Part shown: positions 1-10,039 of the stretch, one piece after another
Layout: every line of letters begins with the position of its first letter
Position numbering within the stretch: the stretch's first letter is position 1
Assembly: GCF_910594005.1 (NCBI RefSeq)
Contig: NC_057825.1
Span: 52,855,037-52,919,036 of the forward strand
DNA length: 64,000 nucleotides
Reading direction: 5' to 3'
DNA from: Cervus elaphus
Taxonomy: Eukaryota; Chordata; Mammalia; Artiodactyla; Cervidae
Notes under the pieces: model-generated
Seen by the model: only the letters and a program-made list of their open reading frames with translations
What the model was told of the DNA's origin: nothing
The model's database searches: none
Translations under genes and position numbers: made by a program

Positions 1-112
1 AAGTTGGAAACATAATTTGATAAAACACCACCTTCTATGCTGAACAAATCTAATTGCTAAAAAGTTCTTTCCAGTAACATGACTGCCAATATTTATGACA
101 TAGAGTGATATA

Positions 113-200
113 TGCATGTGTGTGTATATGTATGTATGTGTATATATATATATATATACATGTGTATATATATATATATACATATATATATGTATGTATA
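113..200. repeat. (TG)n/(TA)n compound microsatellite
   Basis: Alternating pyrimidine-purine blocks of TG, TATG and TA follow one another for about 88 bp. Two pure TA runs are each interrupted by a CATG-type step. Length polymorphism is likely. Confidence 0.9.
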
Positions 201-650
201 ATTTCATATGTATATTATGTCATTATTGGGTAATTTCATTATATAGTTTATAAATATCAGTGTATATTTAAATTTAATGCATTCTGTGAACACAGAAGTT
301 AGCAGTTTGAATTCATTTGGTTTATGAATAAAGGAGATTGACAAATACATGGGTATAGTAAACAAAGCTCTAGGCATAATGATTAATGACTCAAAAAAAG
401 AAAACACAAAAAAACTACTTGTTTCAATATGTTAAGAAGAATAACATAAAATCAATGAAAATGTAACAAATTCTTGTTCAGGCAGAATGAAGTAGCTTCC
501 ATAATGTAATGTTCATGATAAAGGCTCAATGATATTTTTCAAATATTTTGTTATATGGTCGTTAATAACCCAGTTTTATTTCTAAACTGAGGAAAGATGT
601 CCACTTAGCAAATCTCAGTTAATACGATCATAAGCCTTAGACTTGGCCAA

Positions 651-731
651 CATTTTTTTTTCTTTCTTCCTTTCCTCCTCCTGCCTCCTCTCTCTCCTTC
701 CCCCTTCCTCCCCCCTCCCACTCTCCCCTTC
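651..731. repeat. Polypyrimidine (C/T) tract
   Basis: About 80 bp is nearly pure C and T on the + strand, beginning with a T run and passing through CTTCC and CCTCC steps into C-rich blocks. A 64-codon minus-strand frame crosses it and is low-complexity Arg/Glu/Lys, so it is not a credible gene. Confidence 0.85.
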
Positions 732-902
732 AGTTGCTTTCCTGTAGAAGCAAACCTTTATTTTGATGAATTCAGCCTGATTCAATAAAGTAACTGAACA
801 CATTTTCATATTTTAAACCTAGAACTTACTAACATTATTGAGTTATGTCTAAAGCCATTTCTGATGGTTCATCTGTCTAACTCTTTTAAAAATAATTATT
901 GC

Positions 903-1024
903 CAGAAGAGTATTGGAGTGGGTTGCCATTTCCTTCTCCAGGGGATCTTCCCAACCCAGAGATTGAACCCAGGTCTCCCACATTGCAGGCAGACACTTTA
1001 CTGTCTGAACCATCAGGGAAGTCA
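903..1024 (-). mobile_element. Bov-tA SINE, 3'-truncated
   Basis: In minus-strand sense this has the tRNA-Glu-like head, including the 'gaagtc' start and the 'gcctgcaatg'-type core, followed by the 'ggagaaggaaatggca' linker. It stops just after 'ccaatactcttc'. The BovB-derived tail is missing. Confidence 0.85.
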
Positions 1025-1342
1025 CCGATCAGGCATCACAGCAGGTCAAATAATTAGGTCAGTTAAGACAATAGAGTCCAGAACACATATTAAGCAGTCC
1101 ATAGTATTTTTTATAAGCTTTAAATTATGAATTTTGATTCACTCATTAGTTATGATTTATTTTATTAAATAATTAAATAAATTGCCTAAAATTGTATATA
1201 TGATAATTCTGTGTTACATTCAAACTTTCCAAAGAGTACAACTTTAAATATTTTAAATTGTGAAAATCATTCCATATGTCTTTATTCTGAAGATACATGG
1301 ATAAGAATACAGTACACATTTCAAATATTTTTTTCTTTCTTT
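1025..1342. other. Unassigned AT-rich spacer
   Basis: No gene or repeat family is recognised here. It separates the truncated Bov-tA on its left from the CHR-type SINE on its right. Confidence 0.5.
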
Positions 1343-1488
1343 AATGTGGACCTTTTTTAAAGTCTTTATTGAATTTGTTACAATATTGTTTCTTTTTTAT
1401 GTTTTGTATTTCAGCCTTTTAGCATGTGGGATTTGACTTCCCCAACCAGGGATTGAACTTTAACCTCTGAACAGTCAGGGAAGTCCTA
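1343..1488 (-). mobile_element. CHR-type tRNA-derived SINE
   Basis: Read on the minus strand, it begins with 'aggacttccctgactg' and has a degenerate B-box-like 'ttcaatccctgg'. It then runs through 'catgctaaaaggctg' to an A-rich end. CHR SINEs are shared by cetaceans, hippos and ruminants, so this is older than the Bov-tA copies. Confidence 0.7.
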
Positions 1489-1592
1489 AGGTTATTAAAA
1501 TATGTTATCAGGTTCTGCTTTTAATTTTTATAAACCTTTATGTAAAGGGCTAACTTTGTTTACAGAATTCTTATTACAATTAAAGCTACATT

Positions 1593-1769
1593 CTTGCTGT
1601 GCTCAGTCACTAAGTTGTGTCTGACACTTTTCAACAATGTAGACTGTAGCCTGCTAGGCTCCTCTGTCCATGGGACTTTCCAGGCAAGGATATTAGAGTG
1701 CATTCTTCCTGACCCAGGAAGAACCGGTGTCTCCTGCCTTGCAGGCAGATTCTTTACCACAGAGCCACA
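1593..1769 (-). mobile_element. Bov-tA SINE with internal deletion
   Basis: The BovB-like tail (antisense 'gctcagtcactaagt') and the tRNA-like head (antisense 'tgcaggcagattcttta') are both present. Part of the linker between 'gagtgcattcttcc' and the head is shortened. It lies about 24 bp from a plus-strand Bov-tA, forming an inverted pair. Confidence 0.85.
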
Positions 1770-1792
1770 TTCTTGCTAATTAACACTAAATG

Positions 1793-2088
1793 TTCAGAAG
1801 ATAAAGAATCTGCTTGCAATCCAAGAGACCTTGGTTTGAACCCCAAGTCAAAAAGATCCTCTAGAGGAGAGAATGGCAATCCACTCCAGTATTCTTTTTT
1901 TTTTTTTCCATTTATTTTTATTAGTTGGAGGCTAATTACTTTAAAATATAAATCCATGGCTGATTCATGTCAATGTATGGCAAAAACCACTCCAGTATTC
2001 TTGCTTGGAAAATTCCATGGACGGAGGAGCTTGGTGGGCTACAATCCATGGGATCATAAAGAGTTGGACACGACTGAGCAACTAACAC
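1793..2088 (+). mobile_element. Bov-tA SINE interrupted by an L1 scrap
   Basis: The tRNA-like head begins near 'agataaagaatctgc', the body carries 'ccactccagtattc', and the BovB-type end reads 'gagttggacacgactgag'. The body is split by an L1 insertion at about 1897-1986. The sequence 'ccactccagtattctt' stands at both 1881-1896 and 1987-2002, as expected of a TSD. Removing the insert leaves a normal full-length Bov-tA. Confidence 0.92.
1897..1986 (-). mobile_element. 90-bp L1 3'-UTR fragment with 5' inversion
   Basis: The insert starts with a T run (an antisense poly-A tail), followed by about 45 bp of antisense ruminant L1 3' end ending near 'attactttaaaatata'. The next 40 bp, from 'aatccatggctgattc', is L1 3' UTR in the opposite orientation. 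The adjacent L1 segment appears antisense at about 20197-20240. An inverted inner segment plus a 16-bp TSD is the standard signature of twin priming. Confidence 0.85.
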
Positions 2089-2202
2089 ACGTTAGACTGA
2101 AATTCTCAATCTGACTAGCAATTACACATAATTAAATAATATATTTGTTATAAAATATAGTCAGGTGAATTTTGAATATACATCCTTATAGATGAAAAAC
2201 CT

Positions 2203-2242
2203 TTTTTTTTTTGTCCCCCCCCATCCCCCACCTCCTTCGATG
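2203..2242. repeat. Poly-T followed by a C-rich run
   Basis: A T run of about 10 is followed by a C run and a CCCCCACC-type stretch. No element boundary can be assigned to it. Confidence 0.6.
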
Positions 2243-2329
2243 CAAGGAAAAATCCAGGCCTTTGCTATGCATGTCTTCTCCCTGTGTGTCTCCTTTACTA
2301 CTTACACAAAACTTTTCGGTTTTGGTCAC

Positions 2330-2660
2330 CAAATGTGTGGAGGTTTTTTCCCCACCAAGCAATTCTCTGTAACATCAGCTGGGTTTCCTACAGTTTAGTT
2401 TAATTCTGACACTATTTACTCCAAGATCCCACAACTTGGAGGGCTCAGTCTTACAATACTACTCAGCTGTTTTCACCAATAGATACACATTTCAGATGCC
2501 GATTGTAAGTCTAGGTTATTACCCGTGTTTCTGCCACTCATCTACAGATTGAAAGTTTCAATGATCCCTCTCCTTGGGCTTGATTGATTTGCTAGAATGA
2601 CTCATAGAACTCAGAAACACAAAACATTTACTAATTTATTAAAGCCAGGTTTTGTTTTTG
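2330..2660 (-). mobile_element. Possible old ERVL-type LTR remnant
   Basis: Phrases such as 'aattctgacactattta' and 'gaatgactcatagaactc' resemble antisense ERVL-class (MLT2-like) LTRs of placental mammals. The match is from memory and degraded, and no LTR ends or TSD could be fixed. No viral coding frame is present. Confidence 0.35.
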
Positions 2661-2800
2661 TTTTTTTTTTCAATAAACGTACGATAAACCCTCTGTATTG
2701 GTGGATTTCACATTCATGGCTTCAACCAACTACAGATGGAATTTTGATCCATGGTCACTTAAATGTGAGGAAATGAAACCCATGTACATAGAGAGCCTGC

Positions 2801-2994
2801 GTGTATGCATGCTCAGTCACTTCAGTTGTGTCCAACTCTTTGTGACCCCATGGACTGTAGCCAACAAAGGTCCTCTGTTGATGGGATTTCCCAGGCAAGA
2901 ATACTGGACTAGGTTTCCATGCCCTCCTTCAGGGAATCTTCTAAACCCAGGGTTGAATCTCTTGTGTTACCTGCATTTAAGGTGGATTCTTTAC
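2801..2994 (-). mobile_element. Bov-tA SINE, left part (split)
   Basis: This antisense copy runs from the BovB-like tail through to the tRNA-like head and stops at 'ggattctttac'. The last bases of the same head reappear at 3223-3248 ('ctttacaactaagtcacc'). The plus-strand Bov-tA between them therefore inserted into this older copy. Confidence 0.85.
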
Positions 2995-3000
2995 CCCTGG

Positions 3001-3222
3001 GGGCTTCCCAGGTGGCACTAGTGATAAAGAACCCGCCCTCCAGTGCGGGAGAGACATGGGTTCAATCCCTGGGTCAAGAAAATCACTTAAAGGAGAGCAT
3101 GGAAATCCATTCCAGTATCCTTGCTTGAAGAATCCCATGGTCAGAGGAGCCTGGAGAGCTACAGTCCATGGGATCATGCAGAGCGGACAGGACTGAAGCG
3201 ACTTAGCCTGTACAAACACACA
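3001..3222 (+). mobile_element. Bov-tA SINE nested in an antisense Bov-tA
   Basis: This is a complete copy. The head begins 'gggcttcccaggtggc', the B-box-like 'gggttcaatccctgg' is well kept, and the tail ends near 'actgaagcgacttagc'. It is flanked by 'ctttac' at 2989-2994 and 3223-3228, a short probable TSD. The nesting makes a head-to-head inverted repeat able to form a hairpin of about 200 bp. Confidence 0.9.
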
Positions 3223-3248
3223 CTTTACAACTAAGTCACCAGGGAAGC
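3223..3248 (-). mobile_element. Bov-tA SINE, right remnant of the split copy
   Basis: The sequence 'accagggaagc', preceded by 'actaagtc', is the antisense start of the Bov-tA tRNA-like head. It continues the copy that ends at 2994. Confidence 0.75.
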
Positions 3249-3451
3249 TGGTATAGAGGGACTACAGTACATAAATAAGAATTTATAAGGTGAATAATCA
3301 TTTCTAGAGGATGTATAAAGGTTACACACATCTGAAGAAAATAATTATGCTTATTGGTTTAAAGTTAGAAACTTTAAAAGACAAAGAGATATGGTTAACG
3401 ATGGTTATTGATCTCTTCTCATTTGGAATACTCTTTAAAGCTGATCTCTGC

Positions 3452-4162
3452 CTCAGTTCAGTTCGGTCTCTCAGTCATGTCTGACTCTTTGCGACCCCAT
3501 GCACTGCAGCATGTCAGGTTCCCCTGTCCATCGCCAACTCCCAGAGCTTGCTTCAACTCATGTCCATCGAGTCAGTTATGCCATCCAACCATCTCATTCT
3601 CTGTCATCCACTATTCCTCCTGTCTTCAATCTTCCCCAGCATCAGAGTCTTTTCTAATTAGTCAGTTCTTCGCATCAGGTGGCCAAAGTATAGGTGCTTC
3701 AGCTTCACCATCAGTCCCTCCAGTGAACATTCAGGACTGATTTCCTTTAGGATTGACTACTTTCATCTCCTTGCAATCCAAAGGACTCTCAAGAGTCTAC
3801 CCTAACACCACAGTTCAAAAGCATCAAATCTTTGATGCTCAACTTTCTTTATGGTCCAATTCTCATATCCATCCATGAATTCTAGAAAAACCACAGCTTT
3901 GACTAGACAGACCTTTGTTGGCAAAGCAATATCTCTGCTTTTTAATATGTTGTCTAGGCTGGTCATAGGTTTCCTTCCAAGGAGTAAGTGTCTTTTAACT
4001 TTATGGTTCCAGTCAACATCTGCAGTGATTCTGGAGCCCAAGAAAATAAAGTCTCTCACTGTTTCCATTGCTTCCCCATCTATTTGCCATGAAGTGATGG
4101 GACCGGATGCCATGATGTTTGTTTTTTAATGTTGAGTTTTAAGTCAACTTTTTCACTCTCCC
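3452..4162 (-). mobile_element. BovB LINE, 5'-truncated
   Basis: The antisense 3' terminus starts at 'ctcagttcagttcgg' and the element extends into the reverse transcriptase reading frame. Minus-strand peptides include 'GSRITADVDWNHKVKRHLLL' and 'GRKPMTSLDNILKSRDIALP', the conserved C-terminal part of the BovB ORF2 product. Compared with other copies here it is well diverged. At the codon following Glu-His it carries CAA where others have CGA or TGA. It breaks off where a short tandem repeat begins. Confidence 0.93.
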
Positions 4163-4268
4163 TAGTTAAGCTAAATCTAGCTAAATCTAAATGAGCAAGT
4201 CAAGTTAATCTAGTTAAGTTAAATCTAGTTAAGTTAAAAGGATCTTTGCCTAGTTAAGTTAAAATGAG
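4162..4268. repeat. Minisatellite-like tandem repeat
   Basis: Imperfect units built on 'ctagttaagttaaat' recur about six times. They lie directly at the truncated 5' side of the BovB copy. No coding meaning is seen. Confidence 0.75.
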
Positions 4269-5380
4269 TAACTCAAAGATAATACAAAGATATTTATAGA
4301 AAAAAATAAAAATATTTTATGGCTCTTAGTGGGGGTTTTAGAAAAGCTTTCAGCTTAGTTATAGATTTTGAAATATATAAGGCTTATAGGAATCTCCACC
4401 TCTTGGGAGATAAAGGAAGACAAGGAAACTATATTTATTATCTGTGTGTAACTCAAATCTTAAAATGATTCTTAAATAAATTTTTTTTATCTTTAAAAAA
4501 ACAAGTCCCCCCCCTTAAATAAACCTGAGGTTTTTTTTGTTTGTTTGTTTGTTTGTTTTTTAATCTATACAACTACTGACTTCGTTAGATGCTGGAGGGG
4601 AAGGGGACATTTTATTTTCTTCTGAAAATGCACATACTATCTTTTTTTTTTTTCAATTTTTTATCTTATTTTTTAAAAAATACATTTTAGCATTGAATTC
4701 AGACAACTTTTGATTAAGGAAAGAATACAATATTCTTTACATTTTGTTATTTACTGACACATGCTAACGAAGGACCCCAGCCAAAGTGTAAATTTGTTTT
4801 AGAAATACTGCTGTAGTCTTATTTTTCCCCATTACATTCTAGAATTTATTATGGTTTCCACAATAATTTTTTTTTTTTAAATTGGAAAACTTTATAATAG
4901 TGAAAATGATTTGCTTGGAGTAAAGTTCAAAAACAAAAAGATGAAATGTCTACTTCCAAGCAAGATAGGATAACAGTGATCATACTTATCTTCCTGTCTG
5001 AAATAAAAATAAAAACAAGCAGAAGATAAAAAAGACAAAATACTTGAAACAATAGTTTTCAAGACACTGGATGTCAGGCAACAAAGGACAGTAATTCCTG
5101 AGAAATAGAAGACAGATAAGAAGGGCCCTAAAACCACAACAACTTACTGTCTTGAGGGAGTTTTTGAGCCACTGCACAAGGGGGATCTATGTGAAGATTG
5201 GTAGACTGCTTTGACCTAAGGAAACAGACATGAGAGATGGGGAGATTGAAGTGATTACAGTTGGCAAGACAGCTCACTGGAGAGAACAGAGATATGAAAA
5301 AGATAAGCTGAAGATATTTTTTGAATATTCCATACAGTACTGGACAACACATATATTTGAAGAAGCTACCTGAAACTTTT
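4269..5380. other. Unassigned AT-rich stretch
   Basis: The stretch contains homopolymer runs (a C run near 4507, GTTT repeats at 4530-4560, T runs near 4640 and 4868) but no gene or transposon I can name. Minus-strand frames at 4892-5177 lack any family resemblance. Confidence 0.5.
4530..4562. repeat. (GTTT)n simple repeat
   Basis: A T run is followed by five GTTT units and another T run. Confidence 0.85.
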
Positions 5381-5749
5381 TGCTATTGCTTTTGAGCTGC
5401 TACAGCAAAATAACATACACTAGGTGGGTTATAAGAAATAGAAAAGTATTTCATACAGTTTTCTCTGGAATCTGGAAGTCTGAGTTCAAGTTGCTAGCAG
5501 ATTGCTGCTGGGTGAGATCCTGCCCCCCATCTTAGAGAACATCTTTTCACTGTGCCCTCCCATAGCAGAAAAGAGGGAGCTCTCTATTATAAGTCATCTC
5601 TTTTATAAGGTCAGTTATCCCATTCATGAGAATTCTGGCCTCATAACCTAATCAACTTTCAAAGGCTGCATCTCTTAATATCATAACATTGTGCATTAAG
5701 ATCTCAACACATGGATTTTGGGGGATACAGAAATTCAGACCATAGCATT
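5381..5749 (-). mobile_element. MaLR-type LTR (MLT1/MST-like), antisense
   Basis: Phrases such as 'gagctgctacagcaaaataa', 'ggcctcataacctaatc' and 'ttttgggggatacag' correspond in order to an antisense LTR of the mammalian MaLR (ERVL-related) families. Length, about 370 bp, fits. It is old and carries no coding capacity. Sequence to its right resembles MaLR internal DNA, so it would be the 3' LTR of a minus-strand relic. Confidence 0.7.
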
Positions 5750-6112
5750 ATGTTCCTGGTATTCCAAAATTCACATCCTTCTAACATGCAAAAAACATCC
5801 ATCCCCTACCAGTAGCCCCAAAATTCTTAACTTGTTTCAGCAAAATTCAAAAGTCCAAAATTTCATCTAGGAATCTAAATTAGGTACAGATGAGATTCAT
5901 AGTACAACCATTCTGAGGTAAATTTCTCTCCAACTGTGAACCTGTGAAACCAAATAAGTTATGCTTTTCTAAAATACAATGAGTGGTACAGGCAAAGAAT
6001 GGACACACCCATTCCTAAAAGGACAAATAGGAAAAATAGGAAAAAAGGGAAGGACAGATCCCAAATCCTGAGCAAGTTTAAAATCCAGCAAGGAAAACAA
6101 CATTAACACTGC
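5750..6112 (-). mobile_element. MaLR internal-region remnant
   Basis: Antisense text such as 'aaaagtccaaaatttcatct' and 'aaatacaatgagtggtaca' follows the LTR in the order seen in MaLR internal sequences. It is broken by indels, with no usable frame. Family assignment is by memory of the repeat, not by alignment. Confidence 0.5.
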
Positions 6113-6165
6113 CACCTGCAATGGAAGCACAGAGTCCGAATCACTGAACCACCAAGGAAGTCCCA
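6113..6165 (-). mobile_element. CHR-type SINE head fragment
   Basis: The minus strand starts with 'gggacttccttggtgg' and continues through a 'gattcggactctgtgcttcc'-like head, then stops. Only the tRNA-derived part is left. Confidence 0.6.
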
Positions 6166-6303
6166 GAATAATCTTTCTTCACTAGGTGCTTGGTCCTCCA
6201 ATCCCATTGTGAAGCTGTCCCAACGTTCAGATTTCCTGGGTCAGAAATTGGGCCCCAAAGGTTTCCAGGGAGGATGTTCCCAAAGTTTAGGGCTTCCTTA
6301 CAC

Positions 6304-6510
6304 TAGCTTCCCAGTGGCACAATGGTAAAAATCCACCTGCCAATGCAGGAGATGGGAGAGACACAGGATTGATCCCTGGGTCAGGAAGATTCTCTGGAGT
6401 AGGAAATGGCAACCCACTTCAGTATTCTTGCCTGTAAAATTTCACGGACAGAAGAGCCTGATGGGATTGAGTCCATGGTGTTGCAAAGGTTGGATATGAC
6501 TGAACAAGCT
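6304..6510 (+). mobile_element. Bov-tA SINE
   Basis: The copy is full length, from 'gcttcccagtggcac' through 'ttgatccctgggtcagg' to a BovB-like end at 'ttggatatgactgaacaag'. It interrupts the antisense MaLR remnant, so it is younger than that element. Confidence 0.9.
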
Positions 6511-6689
6511 CAGAGTCTGGATCAACTTCACAGCTCTCTGTACTGGGCATTGATAGAAAGAGAACTCTGCAGTGACCTCTCTCTGGCCAAATTTATTAAA
6601 CTTTGGGTCTGTGAAGGGAGGGCAACCCAGGTGATATGGGTAATGCCTTTCAGGTCATTCTTATCTTGTCTTTAGCAATAGACTCTCTG

Positions 6690-7090
6690 TTTAGGTGACT
6701 GACTAATCTCTCCATTTTCATCATGAATACCTCCTAGCTTCTGTTGAGAAGAACAACTCATACTAATTACCTTATCTAATTTGGCCATATCATTGAGCAT
6801 GTCTCTGAATAGACTTTCTCACTTTTTACCCCATTAATAATAGGATAAAATTTTTCAAACTTTTAAAGTTCTACTTAACTTTTGATCAATAATTCTCTCT
6901 GTTATCATTCATCTCTTCTCATATTTTACTATAAGCATCCAAGAGGAACCAGGTCACTACTTTACTATATTCCTTATGTATTTCCTCAGTGAAATATTCA
7001 ATTTCATTGCTCACAAGTTCTAATTCTGACAGAACTCTGGAATACAGACGTATTTCTACCATGTTTATTGCCACCCTACAATAAAATAGG
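6690..7090 (-). mobile_element. MaLR internal (gag-like region) remnant
   Basis: On the minus strand, text around 'tagaacttgtgagcaatg' and 'ggatgcttatagtaaaat' resembles the gag-side internal region of MST/MLT1 MaLR elements. It probably continues the relic that begins at 5381. It is full of stops and has no intact product. Confidence 0.5.
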
Positions 7091-7099
7091 AAGAGAATA

Positions 7100-7392
7100 A
7101 ATTTTATCTCCTTATGCTTGTGCTGAGTCTTCTCTTACCCTCAAACTTTATCACTCCTCTTGCTTGGATTTTGAAATCCTGACTGGGACTTAACCTCAGA
7201 CCTCTCTGTCTAAGTCCCTCAGATTCAGACTGAATTAAACCACTGGCTTCTCTAGTTCTCTAGCACATAGACAGCAAATTATGGGGCTTAGCAGCTTCCA
7301 TACCTGTGTGAGTAAATTTCTACAATTTTTTTATCTCTATCTGTATGTCCTATTTGTTCTGCTTTCCCAGAGAACCCTGACCAATACAGTGT
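7100..7392 (+). mobile_element. Possible sense-strand ERVL/MaLR LTR fragment
   Basis: The end 'cagagaaccctgaccaatac', preceded by a 'cctatttgttctgctttccc' stretch, looks like the 3' end of an old mammalian LTR in plus orientation. This is opposite to the neighbouring MaLR remnant. No second LTR or TSD was found. Confidence 0.4.
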
Positions 7393-7599
7393 GGTTATGT
7401 CATTTCATTTATAATATACATAGATTCATTTTATTTTTTTTCATAGATTCATTTTCATTTCAGCAGTTTCAGTTATCTTTTATACATAGAGAAGAAAATC
7501 ACTCTTTGTAATGCATGGTTCCATTTATTTCAATAAATTCAAAGTCTGCCCAACATAGTACTGATTCAGAATGTACCACCACTCCAAGCATTCCCACAG

Positions 7600-7811
7600 G
7601 CTGCTTTTTTGTGTTCAGGTGGTTCAGACAGTAAAGAATCCCCTCTGCAATGTAGGAGACTTGGGTTAATCCCTGGGTTAGGAAGAGCCCCTGGAGAAGG
7701 GAATGGTTACCCACTCCAGTATTCTTGCCTGGAAAATTCCATGGACAGAGGAGCCTGGTGGGCTACAGTCCATGGGGTTGCAAAGAGTCAGAAAAAACTG
7801 AATGTCTAATA
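7600..7811 (+). mobile_element. Bov-tA SINE
   Basis: The head is degraded at its first bases ('gtgttcaggtggttcag'), but the body 'ggagaagggaatggtta' and the BovB-like tail 'ggggttgcaaagagtcag' are well kept. The 66- and 82-codon frames across it are SINE read-through. Confidence 0.9.
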
Positions 7812-8039
7812 CTCTCACTTTCTGCCTGCATACCCAAACGTGGCAAACATCCACCTTTGCCTGTCTCTGCAGAGTTGCCCTTTTGTAAATATAATTTGAA
7901 TAAAACCATGGCACATGGAGTCTTTAAGCCTAAAATTTTTCACATAATTTATAATGCATTCTTGTTAAAGTGATTTCCAATGTTTTTCTTTGTTATCAGA
8001 ATGTGTTGGCTATTCTCTTTCTTTTGTCTTTCAACATTA

Positions 8040-9230
8040 ATTTTAGAATTAAATTATGAAAAAGCAGAGGAACCAGAGACCAAATTGCCAACATATGCTG
8101 GATTATTGAAAAAGCAAGAGAGTTCCAGAAAATCATCTATTTCTGCTTTATTGACTATGCCAAAATCTTTGACTGTGGGGATCACAGTAAACTGTGGAAA
8201 ATGTTGAAAGAGATGGGAATACCAGACCACCTGACTGACCTGCCTCTTGAGAAATCTGTATGCAGGTCCGGAAGCAACAGTTAGAACTGGACATGGAACA
8301 ACAGACTGGTTCCAAAAAGGAATAGGAACACCTCAAGGCTGTATATTGTCACTCTGCTTATCTAACATATACAGAGTACATCATGTGAAATGCTGGGCTG
8401 GAAGAAGCACAAGCTGGAATCAAGATTGCTGGAAGAAATATCAATAACCTCAGATATGCAGATGACACCACCCTTATGGCAGAAAGTAAAGAACTAAAGA
8501 GCCTCTTGACAAAAGTGAAAGAAGAGAGTGAAAAAGTTGGCTTAAAGCTCAACATTCAGAAAACTAAGATCACAGCATCTGGTCCCATCATTTCATGGCA
8601 AATAGATGTGGAAACAAACAGCAGCAGACTTTATTTTGGGGGGCTCCAAAATCACTGTGAATGGTGATTGCAGCCATGAAATTAAAAGATGCTTACTCCT
8701 TGGAAGGAAAGTTATGACCAACCTAGATAGCATATTAAAAAGGAGAGACATTACTTTGCCAACAAAGGTCTGTCTAGTCAAGGCTATGGTTTTTCCAGGG
8801 GTCATGCATGGATGTGAGAGTCGGGCTGTGAAGAAAGCTGAACACCGAACAATTGATGCTTTTGAACTGTGGTGTTGGAGAAGACTCTTGAGAGTCCCTT
8901 GGACTGCAAGGAGATCCAACCAGTCCATCCTAAAGGAGATCAGTCCTGGGTGTTCATTGGAAGGACTGATGCTGAAGCTGAAACTCCAATACTTTGGCCA
9001 CCTCATGGGAAGAGTTGACTCATTGGAAAAGACCCTGATGCTGGGAGGGATTGGGGGCAGGAGGAGAAGGGGACGACAGAGGATGAGATGGCTGGATGGC
9101 ATCACCGACTCGATGGACATGAGTTTGAGTAAACTCTGGGAGTTGGTGATGGACAGGAAGGCCTGGTGTGCTGCTATTCATGGGGTCGCAAAGAGTCGGA
9201 CACAACTGAGCAACTGAACTGAACTAAATG
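8040..9230 (+). mobile_element. BovB LINE, 5'-truncated
   Basis: About 1.19 kb of the 3' part is present, entering within the RT domain ('caaaatctttgactgtgggg') and ending with the family tail 'gcaactgaactgaac'. The RT catalytic tetrad region is readable as 'cagatatgcagatgacacc' (YADD-type). Short 'ttaaatt' matches at 8049-8055 and 9231-9237 may be a TSD, but the left one overlaps element-like sequence. Confidence 0.95.
8606..9217 (+). pseudogene. BovB reverse transcriptase C-terminal remnant
   Basis: A 203-codon open frame covers the region after the RT catalytic motif to the natural end of the BovB ORF2-like product. Visible blocks are 'KITVNGDCSHEIKRCLLL', 'TLPTKVCLVKAMVFPG' and the basic 'GGRRRRGRQRMRWLDGITDS' near the C-terminus. 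Upstream, the RT palm is broken by frameshifts: frames at 8247-8447 and 8476-8667 carry the pieces. The CGA arginine codon that is TGA in several other copies is intact here. It cannot make an active enzyme. Confidence 0.85.
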
Positions 9231-9231
9231 T

Positions 9232-10039
9232 TAAATTTATATTGATAATTTGTCATTGTTTTCTAATATAAGCATATTATGTTATAAATTTTCCTTAAGA
9301 GATGGCTTTATGTGTGTTCCATAATTTTTGATACGTTGAATTTTCATTTCTTCAATTGTTAGATGAATTATTTTATAAATGTCCAATATATCAAGTGAAT
9401 TGATAACACTTTTCAAACCACTCATGTCATTACTGGTTATCTGCCTTATTGCTGTATTAATCACTGAGATAGAGATGAATTCTCCAACTTTAGTTGTATA
9501 GATGGCAGTTTGTCACCTTCCAGTTTTATCAATTTTTGCTTCTTGAACTTTGAAATGCTTCATGTTAATTACACACATATTTAGAATAGTTATATTTATA
9601 TGTTTTCATAAATTTGTTCTACTTTGGATTACACAATATCTTTCCTTATCCCTGATACTCTTCCCTGCTATGAAATGTAGGTTGTCTGGTATGAATACAG
9701 CTATGTCAGTTTCTTTTAAAAAGTCAGTCTTTGCACAATACATGTTTCAAAGTTTTATTTTTGAATTATATTCATAATTAAGGCAGAATTTCTTGTAGAA
9801 AGCATATAATTGAATTTAACTTTTTTTACCCAATTAGGTTATCTATGGTGTTAAATGGTAGGTTTGAGAACTCACATTTCATGTAATAAATGATATAGAT
9901 GGGTTGAATACTACCTTCTTGCTAGTTTTCTATTTGTTCAAAATGCCCTTTATTCTTCTTATTCTACTTATATAGTTTCATAGATTAATCAAGCATTCTT
10001 ACAATTTTTTTCTGTCTCCTTTTTTAATCAATTATTTAT
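9232..10039 (-). mobile_element. Old L1 (L1M-type) fragment, antisense
   Basis: Text such as 'tctttccttatccctgata', 'aatttcttgtagaaagcata' and 'tttttttacccaattaggtt' matches the order seen in antisense old mammalian L1. A BovB copy at 10040 and a Bov-tA at 10549 lie in its path. The block resumes at 10409-10548. Confidence 0.6.

Larger units (their letters stand above)
1..902. other. AT-rich non-coding background
   Basis: No recognisable gene or young transposon is seen. The stretch holds a TA/TG microsatellite and a polypyrimidine tract, both listed separately. The short open frames here are low-complexity AT-rich sequence. Confidence 0.6.

Noticed and set aside
113..200. TA-rich block as promoter or origin
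   Set aside because: Simple microsatellite without accompanying elements; several similar blocks occur across the window.
3001..3080. tRNA gene candidates in Bov-tA heads
   Set aside because: A- and B-box-like motifs are present but cloverleaf pairing is degraded and each is followed by SINE body, so these are SINE promoters and not tRNA genes.
5381..7392. Intact endogenous retrovirus
   Set aside because: Only LTR-like and broken internal remnants are present, in mixed orientation, with no open viral frame.
7609..7914. Frames with phrases like 'GNGYPLQYSCLENSMDRGAW' on either strand
   Set aside because: The same peptide recurs at every Bov-tA/Bov-A copy. It is SINE body read-through, not a protein family.
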